The notes: generated by a model not told the origin, from the sequence alone. A DNA stretch of 64,000 nucleotides from Phocoena phocoena (GCF_963924675.1 NC_089236.1:32511319-32575318), one strand, 5' to 3'. Numbered from the stretch's first letter, positions 21,446 to 34,254 are shown. Numbers and translations: made by a program.

Positions 21446-23104
21446 CAATGATAGTACTAATGACATTTAATTAGCCGGTGTACTGGGATTTCCCACATGC
21501 TATGTCTAACACCCTGGACCAAGGCCTTCTAGAAACTGTAAAATTAGCAAACGATGAACATCTAAGAAGTAATAAAAATGTCATGGAAGAAAGTGAAAGC
21601 AAGTTAAATTCTAGCTTTGGTATCTTGAGAAAAATGTCATCAAGTTGTATGTAAAGGTTCAAGAAACTTAACGAGCTTGAATTAGATAACTTATCTATCT
21701 TTCCTTTATAAGTTAGAATCATTTGATCTATATTAGAGAAACAATATATTTACTCCTCCTCTCATATTTTTCACACTATAAGGGAAGAGGAGAAGGGGAT
21801 AGTGGAACAAGAAGATGAATAGAGAAGGTGTCGCCCAAAAGCATGGAGGGCATTTTCTCTGAGCTGGTGAATAGTGGAGTAGCTCTAGGTATCCACAACT
21901 AAGGCCAGGAAGGGAAAAGGAACAATGGGGATGGTGAGCAAACTGGGGTGAGGTTAAGAGGTGACCTGGAATTGTAGGGGAGCAAGGGGGCTAGTTATTT
22001 CCTGTGCCCCACTCTAGCCATTAACAGGTCATTTTTACAGTTTAACCACCTGTCATCCCTGACAAGACAAACATGATCACCTTAAAGAAAAATTTAAAAT
22101 CAAGCAGGTGCTATTTAAAAGAAAGATAATAGGTAAAAGGGATAGGGTAATTAGGAAAGAAGAAATACACAGAGAAGTTGTTTTTTTCTCCTTGAATTTC
22201 CTCCCTTTACAGGGATATTTTAGGAGTACGTGCATGGAAGACAAAAACACAAAGAGAAAATGTGAGTAAATATAAAGGGAAAAGAAAAAATTCTAATAGT
22301 CCTTATGCTATTATACTACTTATTTGAATTTCTCATATCTGCATAATACTACAAATTTAATATTACAGACTTAAGAGTATTTTAGAAAGAAGAATACCAA
22401 TGAAAGGAATTGCTAGCAATCAGGGAACTGTAAGTATTGCTAGCAATTAGAGACAGGGTTGCAAAATGTTACTTATTTAGATATATATTCCACTTTATAA
22501 TGCTAAGTTATTTACATAATCTTAAATAAATTAAAAATGATTAGCTAGACTGATAAAGATTTCATACAAGAGTAAAATCTTTAGCCCAATTCAAATATAG
22601 CTAATATGCCTAGAGTAAAAGTTTATAAAATAAAGTCTCTTAAATTCCAAAATTGGACCTTTGAATATTATTCAATATAACATGATTTATAAATAGAAGA
22701 AAAGAAGTCTGTGGAAATTACTGGGGAAATTATTCATGATTTCTTATTTGATTTTTTGTCGTGAGCACTACCTTAAATTGACATAAGAATATTTTTCAGC
22801 CTCCTCTATGTAGTTTCAACAAAATAATGCTAAATCAAATTCATGTAGTGTAAAGTAAAAAATATATGAACAACAAAAAATTTTCAAATATTTACACTTT
22901 GCTCTTTTTTGACAGTTTGCACTTTCAAGTTATGAATTAGAAATTGTAAAAATTTGGAATTAAGAGCAAAATATGTTTTTGTATGCAGATCTGGTATTAA
23001 TGTTACAAGAAAAGTGGGAAGAATTAAACGTATTATTGTTTAAAATATATACATAGGATGTGAAGCTAAGGCTTACCGAGTAGAGAGAGAGTTTAGTTAG
23101 AGAA
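21446..23104. other. No gene seen; AT-rich DNA
   Basis: About 1.65 kb without a recognisable gene. A 12-bp perfect palindrome, ATTGCTAGCAAT, occurs twice (22409-22420 and 22436-22447). Confidence 0.45.
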
Positions 23105-23240
23105 GACTGAAAAGTTCTGAAGATGGAGAGTGGTGATGTTTGCACAACAATATGAATGCATTTAATGCCACAGAGCTGTACACTTAAAAATGGTTAAAAT
23201 GGTTAATTTTATGTTACATATAATTTACTACAGTAAAAAA
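23105..23240 (+). repeat. Old L1 3'-end fragment
   Basis: GTTTGCACAACAATATGAATGC, CCACAGAGCTGTACACTTAAAAATGG and TTAATTTTATGTTACATATAATTTACTACAGTAAAAAA match the 3' terminus of older mammalian L1 (L1M type). Confidence 0.8.
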
Positions 23241-23329
23241 TACATATATGAGAAAAAGGATGAAAAATACAAGATAAAGATGTAAATAAAAGGAATAAAA
23301 AATAGAAGATTAAAGACTTCATATTCTGA

Positions 23330-24475
23330 ATAGTAGCATTAAATATAGGAGATTAAAAAAAATCTTTTTAAAAAAGCTTTTAGAAGAAAATAACATTTAT
23401 GACCTTGAGGTAGGCAAGATTTCTTAAACAGGACACTAAAAGTGTTAACCATAAAGAAAGGTTCAATTAATTGGACTACATTAAAATTAAGGTCTTTTTG
23501 TTTTAAAAAAATGAAAAAGTGAAAAAGACAAGCTACAGGGTGGAAGAAAATATTTGTATTACATATATCCACCAGAGGACTTGGGTCCAGAATATATCCA
23601 GAACTTCTCAAATTAATAGGAAAAAGACAACTTAATAGAAAAAGGGACAAAGACTTAATCAGGCATTTCATGAAAGAGGTTACAAAATTAAAGGAAATAC
23701 AAGTTAAAGCCCCAATGTAACACCAATACACACCAGTAGAATGGTTAAAATAAAAAAGAACTTTAAAAGACTGGCAACACCAAGTGTTGCTGAGAATATG
23801 AGGCAACTGTAATTTCATTCACTGCTGATCGAAGTATAAATTAGTAAGATTTATTTGGAAAATCTTCTGGTAGTATTCGTGAAAGCTAAACATTAGCGTA
23901 CACTATTATCCAGCAATTCCACTCCTAGGTGTTTACTTGATAGGAATGCATATATCTGTGCACCAAAAGGCATGTTTGAGGATGTTCATAGTAGTACTAT
24001 TCGGAATAGCTCCAAACTGGAAACCAACCAAAGGTACTTCAACAGCAGAATGGACAAGTTATAGACCATTCAAATAATGGAACATTAGCAGTAAGAATTA
24101 GCAAACAGTTGTTCTGTGTAACATCACGATTGACTATAATAGACATGTTGAGTGGAAGAAGGCAAATTCCAAAAAGAACAGACTAATACTCCATTTATAC
24201 GATGTTCAAAAAGAAGCAACAGTACCCAATAGTCTTGGAAGGCACAGAATGGTTATCCTTGAGAGGTGATGGTGGGGGGAGGGAGCAGAGGAGTTAGGGA
24301 CTGGAAGGGTCTAGTAATGGGGCTTCTGGGGGTATTGGTGATGCTCTGTTCCTTGGTATGAGTGAGGTTACATGGCATGTTTATTTTGAGAAAATATACT
24401 GAGCTATATACTTCTACAATTTGTACCTTTTTCTGCATGTATGTAATATTTCAGTAAAAAGTTCAAAAATGAAAC
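23330..24475 (+). repeat. Ancient L1 fragment (ORF2 C-terminus plus 3'UTR)
   Basis: Decayed L1 with order preserved: GACCTTGAGGTAGGCAAGATTTC, GGTGGAAGAAAATATTTG, CCAGCAATTCCACTCCTAGG, AATGGACAAGTTATAG, TCCATTTATACGATGTTCAAAA, then a 3' end AAATATACTGAGCTATATACTTC..GTATGTAATATTTCAGTAAAAAG. All frames are broken. Confidence 0.85.
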
Positions 24476-26335
24476 AGCACATTAAAACTTAAAGTAGAAA
24501 ACAGTTAAATGACAATGTAAAAAAATCCTCAATTTTCAATGAAATAATGGAAAGAATCATAATGCACTAAAAGGCTTATCTGTAAAACACTGAAATGGAG
24601 GATGCTAATTGCTGACACATACCCCTGCAGATTTTCAGCAAACACAAATTCTCTAAATTTAAGTTTCAGAGTCCTGAACAGTATTTGATTCAAAAGCCAA
24701 ATGAAGAAATGGCTGGGGCAAAGCAGAGACAAGTCAGACACCACAATACAGTACAGAATGTGGGCTTGAAGGAGAAATAATGGTGACATACCACCTTCCT
24801 AGCCAAGGGAGACAGTTACAGGCAAAGCAGTGACAACACTAGGTTCCAAGACAAAAAGCCTGTGACATAAGAAGCATTACCACAAGCCACAACTACCTGG
24901 ACACTGAAAAGCAAGAGAACACCCAGGGCAATAAGAAAATATTTGAAGAGATTTGAATCTCAGCCTGAGACTACACGAACTCACTGTCACCACCCACCCA
25001 TCTCAATCCCTCCTCATACTATTTCCAGCAATCCACAAATGAGTAGTAATCTAAAAAGAGCAGCGTGTGATTTGAATACAGATCCTGCTAAAAGGAGGGA
25101 AAAAAAGAGAAAAAGAACAGATCAAGACATGTCTACTCAACACAGTAGGTCATGTTTTTACTTTATTTTATCATATTTTATGTTTATATTGAAGCAGCTT
25201 TGACAATTCACCCTTCACGAATTATGACAAGATTCTTCAGAATTGAAGAAATGATAGACTTTGAAGGTGGCAGTGCTCAGAGTGGGAGTTCACATTTTTA
25301 ATCTTAATGAAATGTTGAATGTGAAATACAGAGGCACCATTCCGAGAACAGGAAGAAACTGCACAAGTTGAAAAGTTTGGGTCACACTGGGAACTGCAAA
25401 TGGCTCAAGTATAGCCAAGTCGTGGAGTCCGGTGACGGAGCGCAGAAAGGTGAGGCTGGGGAGGTACAGGCAGGATCACGTGAGGGGTTACATTCTGAAC
25501 CACTGGCATTTACACAGAGCATGAAAATGTCTGTATTTTTGGATGATCTCTTTAGTATTAGTAGTGCAGAGGAGTTAAGTGGATGGGAGGAAACCTGGAG
25601 GGAAGGAGAGTAATGGGGATACTATAATAAAACCAACCATCTAGAAATGAGGATGGATGGGAAGAAGGCAGTGGTGTTCAAAGAGAGGGAAGGCCAGGTG
25701 TGAGCAACCTCATGGAAGTGGGATAAACTGTACTTGGTGACGAATGCTGTGTGCATGTGGTAGTGGAGGTGACAAAGCAAGGGAGGAGGTTTCCATCATA
25801 GGGATGGTAATAAAGGTTGGGTTAGCAGGAGTTAGGATGTAGGATAAGAGGCTCCAGATGCACCATGTGGTGGAGGTGCCTGAGGAATGACTCCCCACGG
25901 AGAGAACTCTCTCATCCTAGCCTCAACACTTACAGGTCTGCATGACAGCCCAAACTGAGGACTGTCCTGAAAAAGTATGAAGTTTCCTTTTCTGAACATT
26001 TTAAAGAGAAAGTGGCCAATTATCTTTCTGTAATGGCTACTCATAGATCTACTGAAGGGTCTCCTGTAGCCTTTTGATTCTGTGACAACTGCTCTTTCCA
26101 GAGTCATATAGGGATGCTTGGGGAATTAATGGGATATTTGTAAAACATTTTCATTTCCTTTAAAGTTTTTATTTACAATCCATTTACATACATTTAAATG
26201 CAGCTAGAAAAACACATTTAAATTCAATTTCCTTTGAAATTACCAAGGGAATGCAAAAGGGAGAATTTAAAAAGCACTTTAATAGAGGAAAAAACTACAC
26301 ACTACAGGTATCACTGTCACTTCCTTGTCTCAAAA
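24476..26335. other. Mostly unique DNA; possible L2-like segment
   Basis: No gene recognised. About 25400-25720 has the G-rich composition of internal L2 sequence (AAAGGTGAGGCTGGGGAGG, then AGGCAGGATCAC) but identity is too low for a firm call. The short open frames at 24943-25203 and 25368-25613 have no motif. Confidence 0.35.
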
Positions 26336-26361
26336 CATACACACACACACACACACACACA
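26336..26361. repeat. (CA)n microsatellite
   Basis: About 12 CA units, ending AATCAAG. Confidence 0.95.
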
Positions 26362-26439
26362 ATCAAGTAAACCGGTGGCAAACCATTTCTTACACTAAGT
26401 TTGTATTAGAATCAATTCTTTAAGTTTCTATACTGCTGA

Positions 26440-26540
26440 AAAACCATATGGGTGCTGGTTACATGGTGAGTTCATTTTGAGGAAATACACTGAACTCATG
26501 ATTTGTGCATCTTCTGCACGTATGAAAAATTAAATAAGAA
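26440..26540 (+). repeat. Old L1 3'-end fragment
   Basis: GGGTGCTGGTTACATGGTGAG, AGGAAATACACTGAACTC, TTCTGCACGTATGAAAAATTAAAT resembles the 3' end of ancient L1. Confidence 0.65.
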
Positions 26541-26704
26541 AATTGCAGCAACTAAAACTAAAACCTCAACTTTTAAAATGATTAAAAGTGTGATACTCCA
26601 TGAAGATGTAATATCCAATATCTGGATTCTGATACCAGTCAATTATCCAAAAAATTATGATCTAGAGACAAATTACATTATGGGTAGAAATAATAATAAC
26701 CATT

Positions 26705-26935
26705 AAGGTCACTTAATACATATATCTTCTGGGCACTCTGCTAGGTATTAGGGAATGGGAAATGAAGACGATGGTCCCTGTCCTCCAGGAGTTACTATTC
26801 CAGTAAGAATGACAACTGCATCGACAAATAACCAGGTGGCACAGGGAGCAGCACAGAGCAGCTGGGATTATTTTTCTTTGACCAGGAGTGGGATGGGAGG
26901 TGGGCCTGGAAGGTAACATCTGAAAGGGAGCTTTG
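26705..26935 (-). repeat. L2 LINE 3'-end remnant
   Basis: TCTGGGCACTCTGCTAGGTATTAGGG, GACGATGGTCCCTGTCCTCCAGGAGTTAC and CATCTGAAAGGGAGCTTTGAAACG follow the antisense L2 3' region. Confidence 0.65.
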
Positions 26936-28039
26936 AAACGATGTATGTGCCTGACAAGGGAGAAAAAGAATCTCAGGGAGTAAGATATGGAGCGACTAAA
27001 ATATTTTAGTTAGGGACGAGTAGAGTCGAGTTGATGGACAACTTGTAAAACTCAGGGCATTTTTGTTCCAGAAAGGTTTCTTGCTGCACTTGCTTTCATA
27101 AGACCTGACAACTTTATCCTGCCTGGAAGTAAGTATTTTAAAACTTAGTTACTTTTTTGTTGTCTTTCTTTTTCCTCTGGCTTTAACACACAGCCTGAGG
27201 TTTGTCAGCATGCTAAACAAGAACAAAGCAAAAGAAAAAAAAAAGATGGAGAAATAGAAGGGAGAAAGGACCAAAACCCAACATGGCAGGGGCCAGTACT
27301 ATTTCAAGTGTGAATATTGTTTAACCTAGGGGTTAACTATCTTTTAAAAACAGAATGCAAAAGGTTTTAGCAATTCTTCTGCTATATCTGGAGGGTGATC
27401 CTTCCAATACTAGAGGAGCACTTGGAATAAGTATTTCAGATAAATAGTTCAAGGGTACTGAGTTCCCTTATAATTTTAGTGGGTAAAGGGAAGAAACGGT
27501 AAAGGGAAGTAAAGCCATTCACTAATGGCTGGTGTGGAAGGAAACTCACAATGGAGACAGTGTTGCTAAGCGAACTCTCTAAGATGGAGGCCAGAAGCCA
27601 TTGAGGAAGCGTAGCTTACACATGTCCCAGTCTGCATGGAATCTCATCTTTTTACCACTTACTGTCCTAATTAAGGCATCCAGAACATTAGCCAGAAACT
27701 CAAAATACTTATCAGACTCTTGTCCTGAAAGAACTTGGGACATTCCTGAAAGAACAGCCATTCCTCAAGGACAAATATTTCCTTTCTTGTGTCAGAGTAC
27801 CGCTTCACGGCTATTGCTTTATAAACCCAACTACTTCTCTTCCCTGAATCTGTGTCTCCCAAATTATAATTCTTAAGACCCCATATAAACTCTTTTTTTA
27901 CTTGCAGGCTTCTGTGCTTTCTTTTCTTTTTTCTTTTTCAGTTGACACTGGTGTGTGCAATAGAGATATTCCTTGTTCAACTGAGAATTACCTGCGAGCC
28001 AATGGTTACCAGTTCCCAAGTGTATGTAATATATGAGGC
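26936..28039. other. No gene seen
   Basis: About 1.1 kb left of the second L1. It has a TATA-like CCCATATAAACTC at about 27880 and a pyrimidine tract at 27915-27940, which could be an old LTR, but I cannot confirm ends or family. Confidence 0.35.
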
Positions 28040-28221
28040 AAAACGAGGTTGCGAATTGATTAGTATTTATCCAGTGCTGGTACTCCAAAAGACAAGCTCT
28101 ACATTGTCTGGATTATGGAAAGCCTTGGTTCCCTTACCTCTAAGAACCATAATCAGCTTAGAAGGATCTGAAACCATGACTCCTCGGATTCTCCATTGAG
28201 GATGAAGACTTGGTGTTGTAG

Positions 28222-29147
28222 ATTGGTTCAAGATGGCGGAGTAGAAGGACGTGTGCTCACTCCCTCTTGCGAGAGCACTGGAATCACAACTAACTGCTAA
28301 ACAGTCATAGAAAGGAAGACACTGGAACTGACCAAAAAAGATATCCACATCCAAAGACAAAGGAGAAGCCACAGTGAGGTGGTAGGAGGGGCGCAATCAC
28401 AATAAAATCAAATCCCATAACTGCTGGGTGGGTGACGCACAAACTGGAGAACACTTATAACACAGATGCCCACCCACTGGAGTGAAGGTTCTGAGCCCCA
28501 CATCAGGCTTCCCAACCTGGGGGTCCGGCAACGGGAGGAGGAATTCCAAGAGAATCAGAGTTTGAAGGTTAGCGGGATTTGATTGCAAGACTTCCACAGG
28601 ACTGGGGGAAACAGGGACTCCACTCCTGGAAGGCACACACAAAGTAGTGTGCGCATTGGGACCCAGGTGAAGGAGCAGTGACCCCATAGGAGACTGAACC
28701 AGACCTACCTGCTAGTGTTGGAGGGGCTCCTGCAGAGGCAGGGGGGTGGCTGTGGCTCACCGTGCAGACAAGGACCCTGGCAGCAGAAGTTCTGGGAAGT
28801 ACTTCTTGGTGTGAGCCCTCCCAGAGTCTGCCATTAGCCCCACCAAAGAGCCTGGTAGGCTCCAGCGTTGGGTTGACTCAGGCCAAACAAGCAACAGGGA
28901 GGGAAACCAGCCCCACCCATCAGCAGAAAAGCAGATTAAAGTTTTACTGAGCTCTTCCCAGCAGTGCAACACCCAGCTCTACGCACCACCATCCCTCCCA
29001 TCAGGAAACTTGCACAAGCCTCTTAGATAGCCTCATCTACCAGAGTAGACACAGCAGAAGCAAGAATAACTACAATCCTGTAGCCTGTGGAACAAAAAAC
29101 ACATTTACAGAAAGACAGACAAGAAAAGGCAGAGGGCTTTGTACCAG
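28222..29147 (+). promoter_or_regulatory. L1 5'UTR of a different subfamily, with YY1-type site
   Basis: It opens GATTGGTTCAAGATGGCGG. CAAGATGGCGG (28229-28239) matches the YY1 binding motif known to set the transcription start in other mammalian L1 5'UTRs. The rest shows none of the 38-bp or 270-bp repeats of the L1 at 1-7531. About 0.9 kb separates this start from ORF1. Confidence 0.75.
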
Positions 29148-30050
29148 ATGAAGGAACAAGATAAAAACCCAGAAAAACAACTAAGTGAAGTGGAGGTAGG
29201 CAACCTTCCAGAAAAAGAATTCAGAATAATGATAGTGAAGATGATACAGGACCTCAGAAAAAGAATGGAGGCAAAGATCGAGAAGATGCAAGAAATGTTT
29301 AACAAAGACCTAGAAGAGTTAAAGAACGAACACCTAGAAGAATTAAAGAACAAACAAACAGAGATGAAAAATACAATAACTGAAATGAAAACTACACTAG
29401 AAGGAATCAATAGCAGAATAACTGAGGCAGAAGAACGGATAAGTGACCTGGAAGACAGAATGGTGGAATTCACTGCTGCAGAACAAAATAAAGAAAAAAG
29501 GATGAAAACAAATGAGGACAGCCTAAGAGACCTTTGGGACAACATTAAACACAACAACATTTGCATTATAGGGGTGCCAGAAGGAGAAGAAAGAGAGAAA
29601 AGACCCGAGAAGATATTTGAAGAGATTATAGTTGAAAACTTCCCTAACGTGGGAAAAGAAATTGCCACCCAAGTCCAGGAAGTGCAGAGAGTCCCAGGCA
29701 GCATAAACCCAAGGAGAAACATGCTGAGAAACACAGTAATCAAACTGACAAACATTAAAGACAAAGAAAAATTATTGAAAGCAACAAGAGAAAAACGACA
29801 AATAACATACAAGGGAAGTCCCATAAGGTTAAAAGCTGATTTCTCAGTAGAAACTCTACAAGTCAGAAGGGAGTAGCATGATATATTTAAAGTGATGAAA
29901 GGGAAGAACCTAGAACCACGATTACTCTAACCGGCAAGGATCTCATTCAGATTCCACAGAGAAATCAAAAGCTTTACAGACAAGCAAAAGTTAAGAGAAT
30001 TCAGCACCACCAAACCAGCTCTACAAAAAATGCTAAAGGAACTTCTCTAA
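29148..30050 (+). pseudogene. Decayed L1 ORF1
   Basis: The frame follows the intact ORF1 (first Met in MKEQDKN, coiled coil, RRM-like region with NICIIGVPEGE) and ends at the homologous stop at 30048-30050, with no net frameshift over 300 codons. Two in-frame stops break it: TAG at 29874, where the intact copy has TGG (Trp), and TAA at 29928, where the intact copy has TAC (Tyr). Both are consistent with point mutation after insertion. It also has a short duplicated LEELKN motif in the coiled coil that the intact copy lacks. The truncated product would lose the C-terminal domain. Confidence 0.9.
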
Positions 30051-30108
30051 GTGGGAAACACAAGAGAAGAAAAGGACCTACAGAAACAAACCCATAACAA
30101 TTAAGAAA

Positions 30109-33100
30109 ATGGTAATAGGAACATACATATCAATAATTACCTTAACCGTGAATGGATTAAATGCTCCAACCAAAAGACAGAGGCTTGCTGGATGGACACA
30201 AAAACAAGACCCATATAAATGCTGTCTACAAGAGGTCCACTTGAGACTTAGGGACTGAAAGTGTACAGACTGAAAGTGAGGGGATGGAAAAGGCTATATT
30301 CCATGCAAATAGAAATCAAAAGAAAGCTGGAGCAGCCACACTCATATCAGGTAAAATAGACTTTAAAATACAGAAAGTTACAAGAGGCAAGGAAGGACAC
30401 TATACAAAGATCAAGGGATCAATTCAAGAAGAAGATATGAAAATTATAAATATATATGCACCCAACACAGGAGCACCACAATATATAAGGTAACTGCTAA
30501 CAGCTATAAAAGTGGAAATAGACAGTAACACAATATTAGTGGGGGACTTTAACACCTCACTTACACCAATGGACAGATGATCAAGACAGAAAATTAATAA
30601 GGAGACACAAGCTTTAAATGACACAATTGACCAGATAGATTTAATTGATATTTATAGGACATTCCATTCCAAAACAGCAGATTACACTTTCTTCTCAAGT
30701 GCACACAGAACATTCTCAAGGAAAGATCACATCTTGAATCACAAATCAAGCCTCAGTAAATTTAAGAAAATTGAAATCATATCAGGCCCATCACTCTGAG
30801 ATTAGAAATCAATTACAGGGAAAAAAAGCATAAAAAACACAAACAAGTGGAGGCTAAACATTACATTACAAAATAACTAAGAGATCACCGAAGAAATCAA
30901 AGAGGAAATCAAAAAATACCTAGAGACAAATGACAACGAAAATATGATGATCCAAAACCTATGGGATGCAGCAAAAGCCGTGCTAAGAGGGAAGTTTATA
31001 GCAATACAAGGCTACCTCAAGAAAGAAGAAAAATCTCAAATAAACAATCTAACCTTACACTTAAAGGAACTAGGGAAAGAACAACAAACAAAACCCAAAG
31101 TTAGGAGAAGGAAAGAAATCATAAAGATCAGAGCAGAATTAAATGCAATAGAAACAAAGAAAACAATAACAAAGATCAATAAAACTAAAAGCTGGTTCTC
31201 TGAGAAGATAAACAAAATTGATAAACCATTAGCTAGACTCATTAAAAAAAAGAGGGTGAGGGCTTCCCTGGTGGCCCAGTGGTTGAGAGTCCGCCTGCCG
31301 ATGCAGGGGACACGGGTTCGTGCCCCGGTCTGGGATGATCCCACATGCCACAGAGCGGCTGGGCCCATGAGCCATGGCCGCAGAGCCTGCGCATCCGGAG
31401 CCTGTGCTCCACAACGGGAAAGGTCACAACAGTGAGAGTCCTGTGTACCAAAAAAAAAAAAGAAAAAGAGGGTGAGGACTCAAATCAATAAAATTAGAAA
31501 TGAAAAAGGAGAAGTTAAAACAGACACCACAGAAATACAAAGCATCCTTTGTATTTCTTCCAAGACTGAAACCAGAAGAAAGAAAATATGAACAGAACAA
31601 TCACAAGTAATGAAATTGAAACTGCGTTTAAAAATCTACCAACAAACAAAATCCAGGACTAGATGGCTTCACAGGTGAATTCTACCAACATTTATAGAAG
31701 AGCTAACACCCATCCTTCTCAAACTCTTCCAAAAAATTGCAGAGAAAGGAAAACTCCCAAACTCATTCTATGAGGTCACCGTCACCCTGATACCAAAACC
31801 AGACAAAGACACTACAAAAAAATAAAACTACAGAACAATATCACTGATGAATATACATGCAAAAATCCTCAACGAAATACTAGCAAATATAATTCAATAG
31901 CACATTAAAAGGATCATACACCATGATCAATGGGATTTATGCCAGGGATGCAAGGATTCTTCAATATATGCAAATCAGTCAATGTGATCCACCATATTAA
32001 CAAGTTAAAGAAAAAAAAAAAGATCATTTCAACAGATGCAGAAAAAGCTTTTGACAAAATTCAACACCCATTTATGATAAAAACTCTCCAGAAACTGGGC
32101 ATAGGGGGAACCTACCTCAACATAATAAGGCCATATATGACAAACCCACAGCAACCATCATTCTCAATGGTGAAAAACTGAAAATATTTCCTCTAAGATC
32201 AGGAACAAGACAAGGATGTCCAGTCTCACCACTATTATTCAACATAGTTTTGAAAGTCTTCTCTGATTTTGGGAATCAGAGAAGAAAAATAAATAAAAGG
32301 AATACAAATTGGAAAAGAAGAAGTAAAAGTGTCACTGTTTGCAGATGACATGATACTATACACAGATAATCCTAAAGATGCCACCAGAAAACTAGCAGAG
32401 CTAATCAATGAATTTGGTAAAGTTGCAGGATAGAAAATTAATGCACAGAAATCTCTTTCATTCCTATACACTAATGATGAAAAATCTGTAAGAGAAATTA
32501 AGGAAACACTCCCATTTACCACTGCAACAAAAGGAATAAAATACCTAGGAATAAACCTACCTAGGGAGACAAAAGACCTGTATGCAGAAAACTGTGAGAC
32601 ACTAATGAAAGAAATTAAAGATGATGCAAACAGATGGAGAGATATACCATGTTCTCATATTGGAAGAATCAATATTGTGAAAATGTGTATACTACCCAAA
32701 GCAATCTACAGATTCAATGCAATCTCTATCAAATTACCAATGGCATTTTTTACAGACCTAGAACAAAAAATCTTAAAATTTGAATGGAGACATGAAAGAC
32801 CCCGAATAGCCAAAGCAGTCCTGAGGGAAAAAAACGGAGCTGGAGGAATCAGACTTCCTGACTTCAGACTATACTAGAAAGCTACAGTAATCAAGACAAT
32901 ATGGTACTGGCACAAAAACAGAAATATAGATCAATGGAACAGGATATAAAACCCAGAGATAAACTCATGCACCTATGGTCAACTAATGTATGACAAAGGA
33001 GGCAAGGGTATACAATGGAGAAAAGAAAGTCTCTTCTGTAAGTGGTGCTGGGAAAACTGGACAGCTACATGTAAAAGAATGGAATTAGAACACTCCCTAA

Positions 33101-34041
33101 CACCATATACAAAAATAAACTCAAAATGGATTTGAGACCGGCCACTATAAAACTCTTAGAGGACAACATAGGAAGAACACTCTTTGATGTAAATCACAGC
33201 AAGATCTTGTTTGATCCACCTCCTAGAGTAATGGAAATTAAAACAAAAATAAGCAAATGGGACCTAATGAAACTTAAATGCTTTTGCAAAGCAAAGGAAA
33301 CTACAAAGAAGATGAAAAGACAACCCTCAGAATGGGAGAAAGTATTTACAAACGAATCAACGGACAAAGGATTAATCTCCAAAATATATAAACAGCTCAT
33401 GCAGCTCAATATTAAAAAAACAAACAACTCAATTGAAAAATGTTCAAAAGACCTAGACATTTCTCCAAAGAAGACATACAGATGGCCAAGAAGCACATGA
33501 AAAGCTGCTCAACATCACTAATTATTAGAGAAATGCAAATCAAAACTACAATGAAGTATCACCTCACACCAGTTAGAATGGGCATCATCACAAAATCTAC
33601 AAACAACAAATGCTGGAGAGGGTGTGGAGAAAAGGAAACCCTCTTGCAGTGTTGCTGGGAATATAATTTGATACAGCCACTAGGGAAAACACTATGGAGG
33701 TTCCTTAAAAAACTAAAAATAGAATTACCATATGATCTAGCAATCCCACTACTGGGCATATACCCAGAGAAAACCATAATTCAAAAAGACACATGCACCC
33801 CAATGTTCACTGCAGCACTATTTACAATGGCCAGGTCATGGAAGCAATCTAAATGCTCATCGACAGGTCAATGGATAAAGAATATGTGGTACACATATAC
33901 AATGGAACATTACTCAGCCATAAAAAGGAATGAAATTGGGTCATTTGTATAGACGTGGATGGATCTAGAGACTGTCATACAGAGTGAAGTCAGAAAGACA
34001 AAAAGAAATATCGTATATTAACACATATATGTGGAACATAG
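30109..34041 (+). pseudogene. Decayed L1 ORF2, interrupted by a SINE
   Basis: Homologous to the intact ORF2 from its Met13 (ATGGTAATAGGAACATAC) to the final stop. It has multiple stops and frameshifts. An early stop is at about 30250. The SINE at 31261-31462 splits the region between endonuclease and reverse transcriptase. About 100 bp are missing next to a small hairpin at 31531-31558. The catalytic Asn of the endonuclease motif is changed (LTVNGL instead of LNVNGL). FADDMILY and the C-terminal [12 protein letters not shown] are still readable. It cannot make a functional protein. Confidence 0.93.
31247..31476 (+). mobile_element. CHR-family SINE inserted in L1 ORF2, 14-bp TSD
   Basis: SINE at 31261-31462, from GGCTTCCCTGGTGGCCCAGTGG through B-box-like GGGTTCGTGCCCC to an A-rich tail. 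AAAAAGAGGGTGAG at 31247-31260 and 31463-31476 is a perfect target-site duplication made from L1 ORF2 sequence. It therefore postdates the host L1. Confidence 0.96.
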
Positions 34042-34254
34042 AAAAATGGTACAGATGAACTAGTTTGTACAGCAGAAATAGAGATACAGATGTAGATAAC
34101 AAACATATGGATGCCAAGGGGGAAAAGTGGTGGGGTAGGGGTGGAGGTGTGATGAACTGGGAGATTGGGATTGACATATATACACTAATATGTATAAAAT
34201 GGATAATTAATAAGAGCCTGCTGTAAAAATATAAATAAAATTCAAAAAAAACCA
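34042..34254 (+). other. 3'UTR and A-rich tail of the second L1
   Basis: It ends ..AATATAAATAAAATTC then A-rich sequence. It contains a G-rich stretch (GGGGGAAAAGTGGTGGGGTAGGGGTGGAGG, about 34120-34148), in the position of the quadruplex tract of the first L1, but the terminal block differs. Confidence 0.8.
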
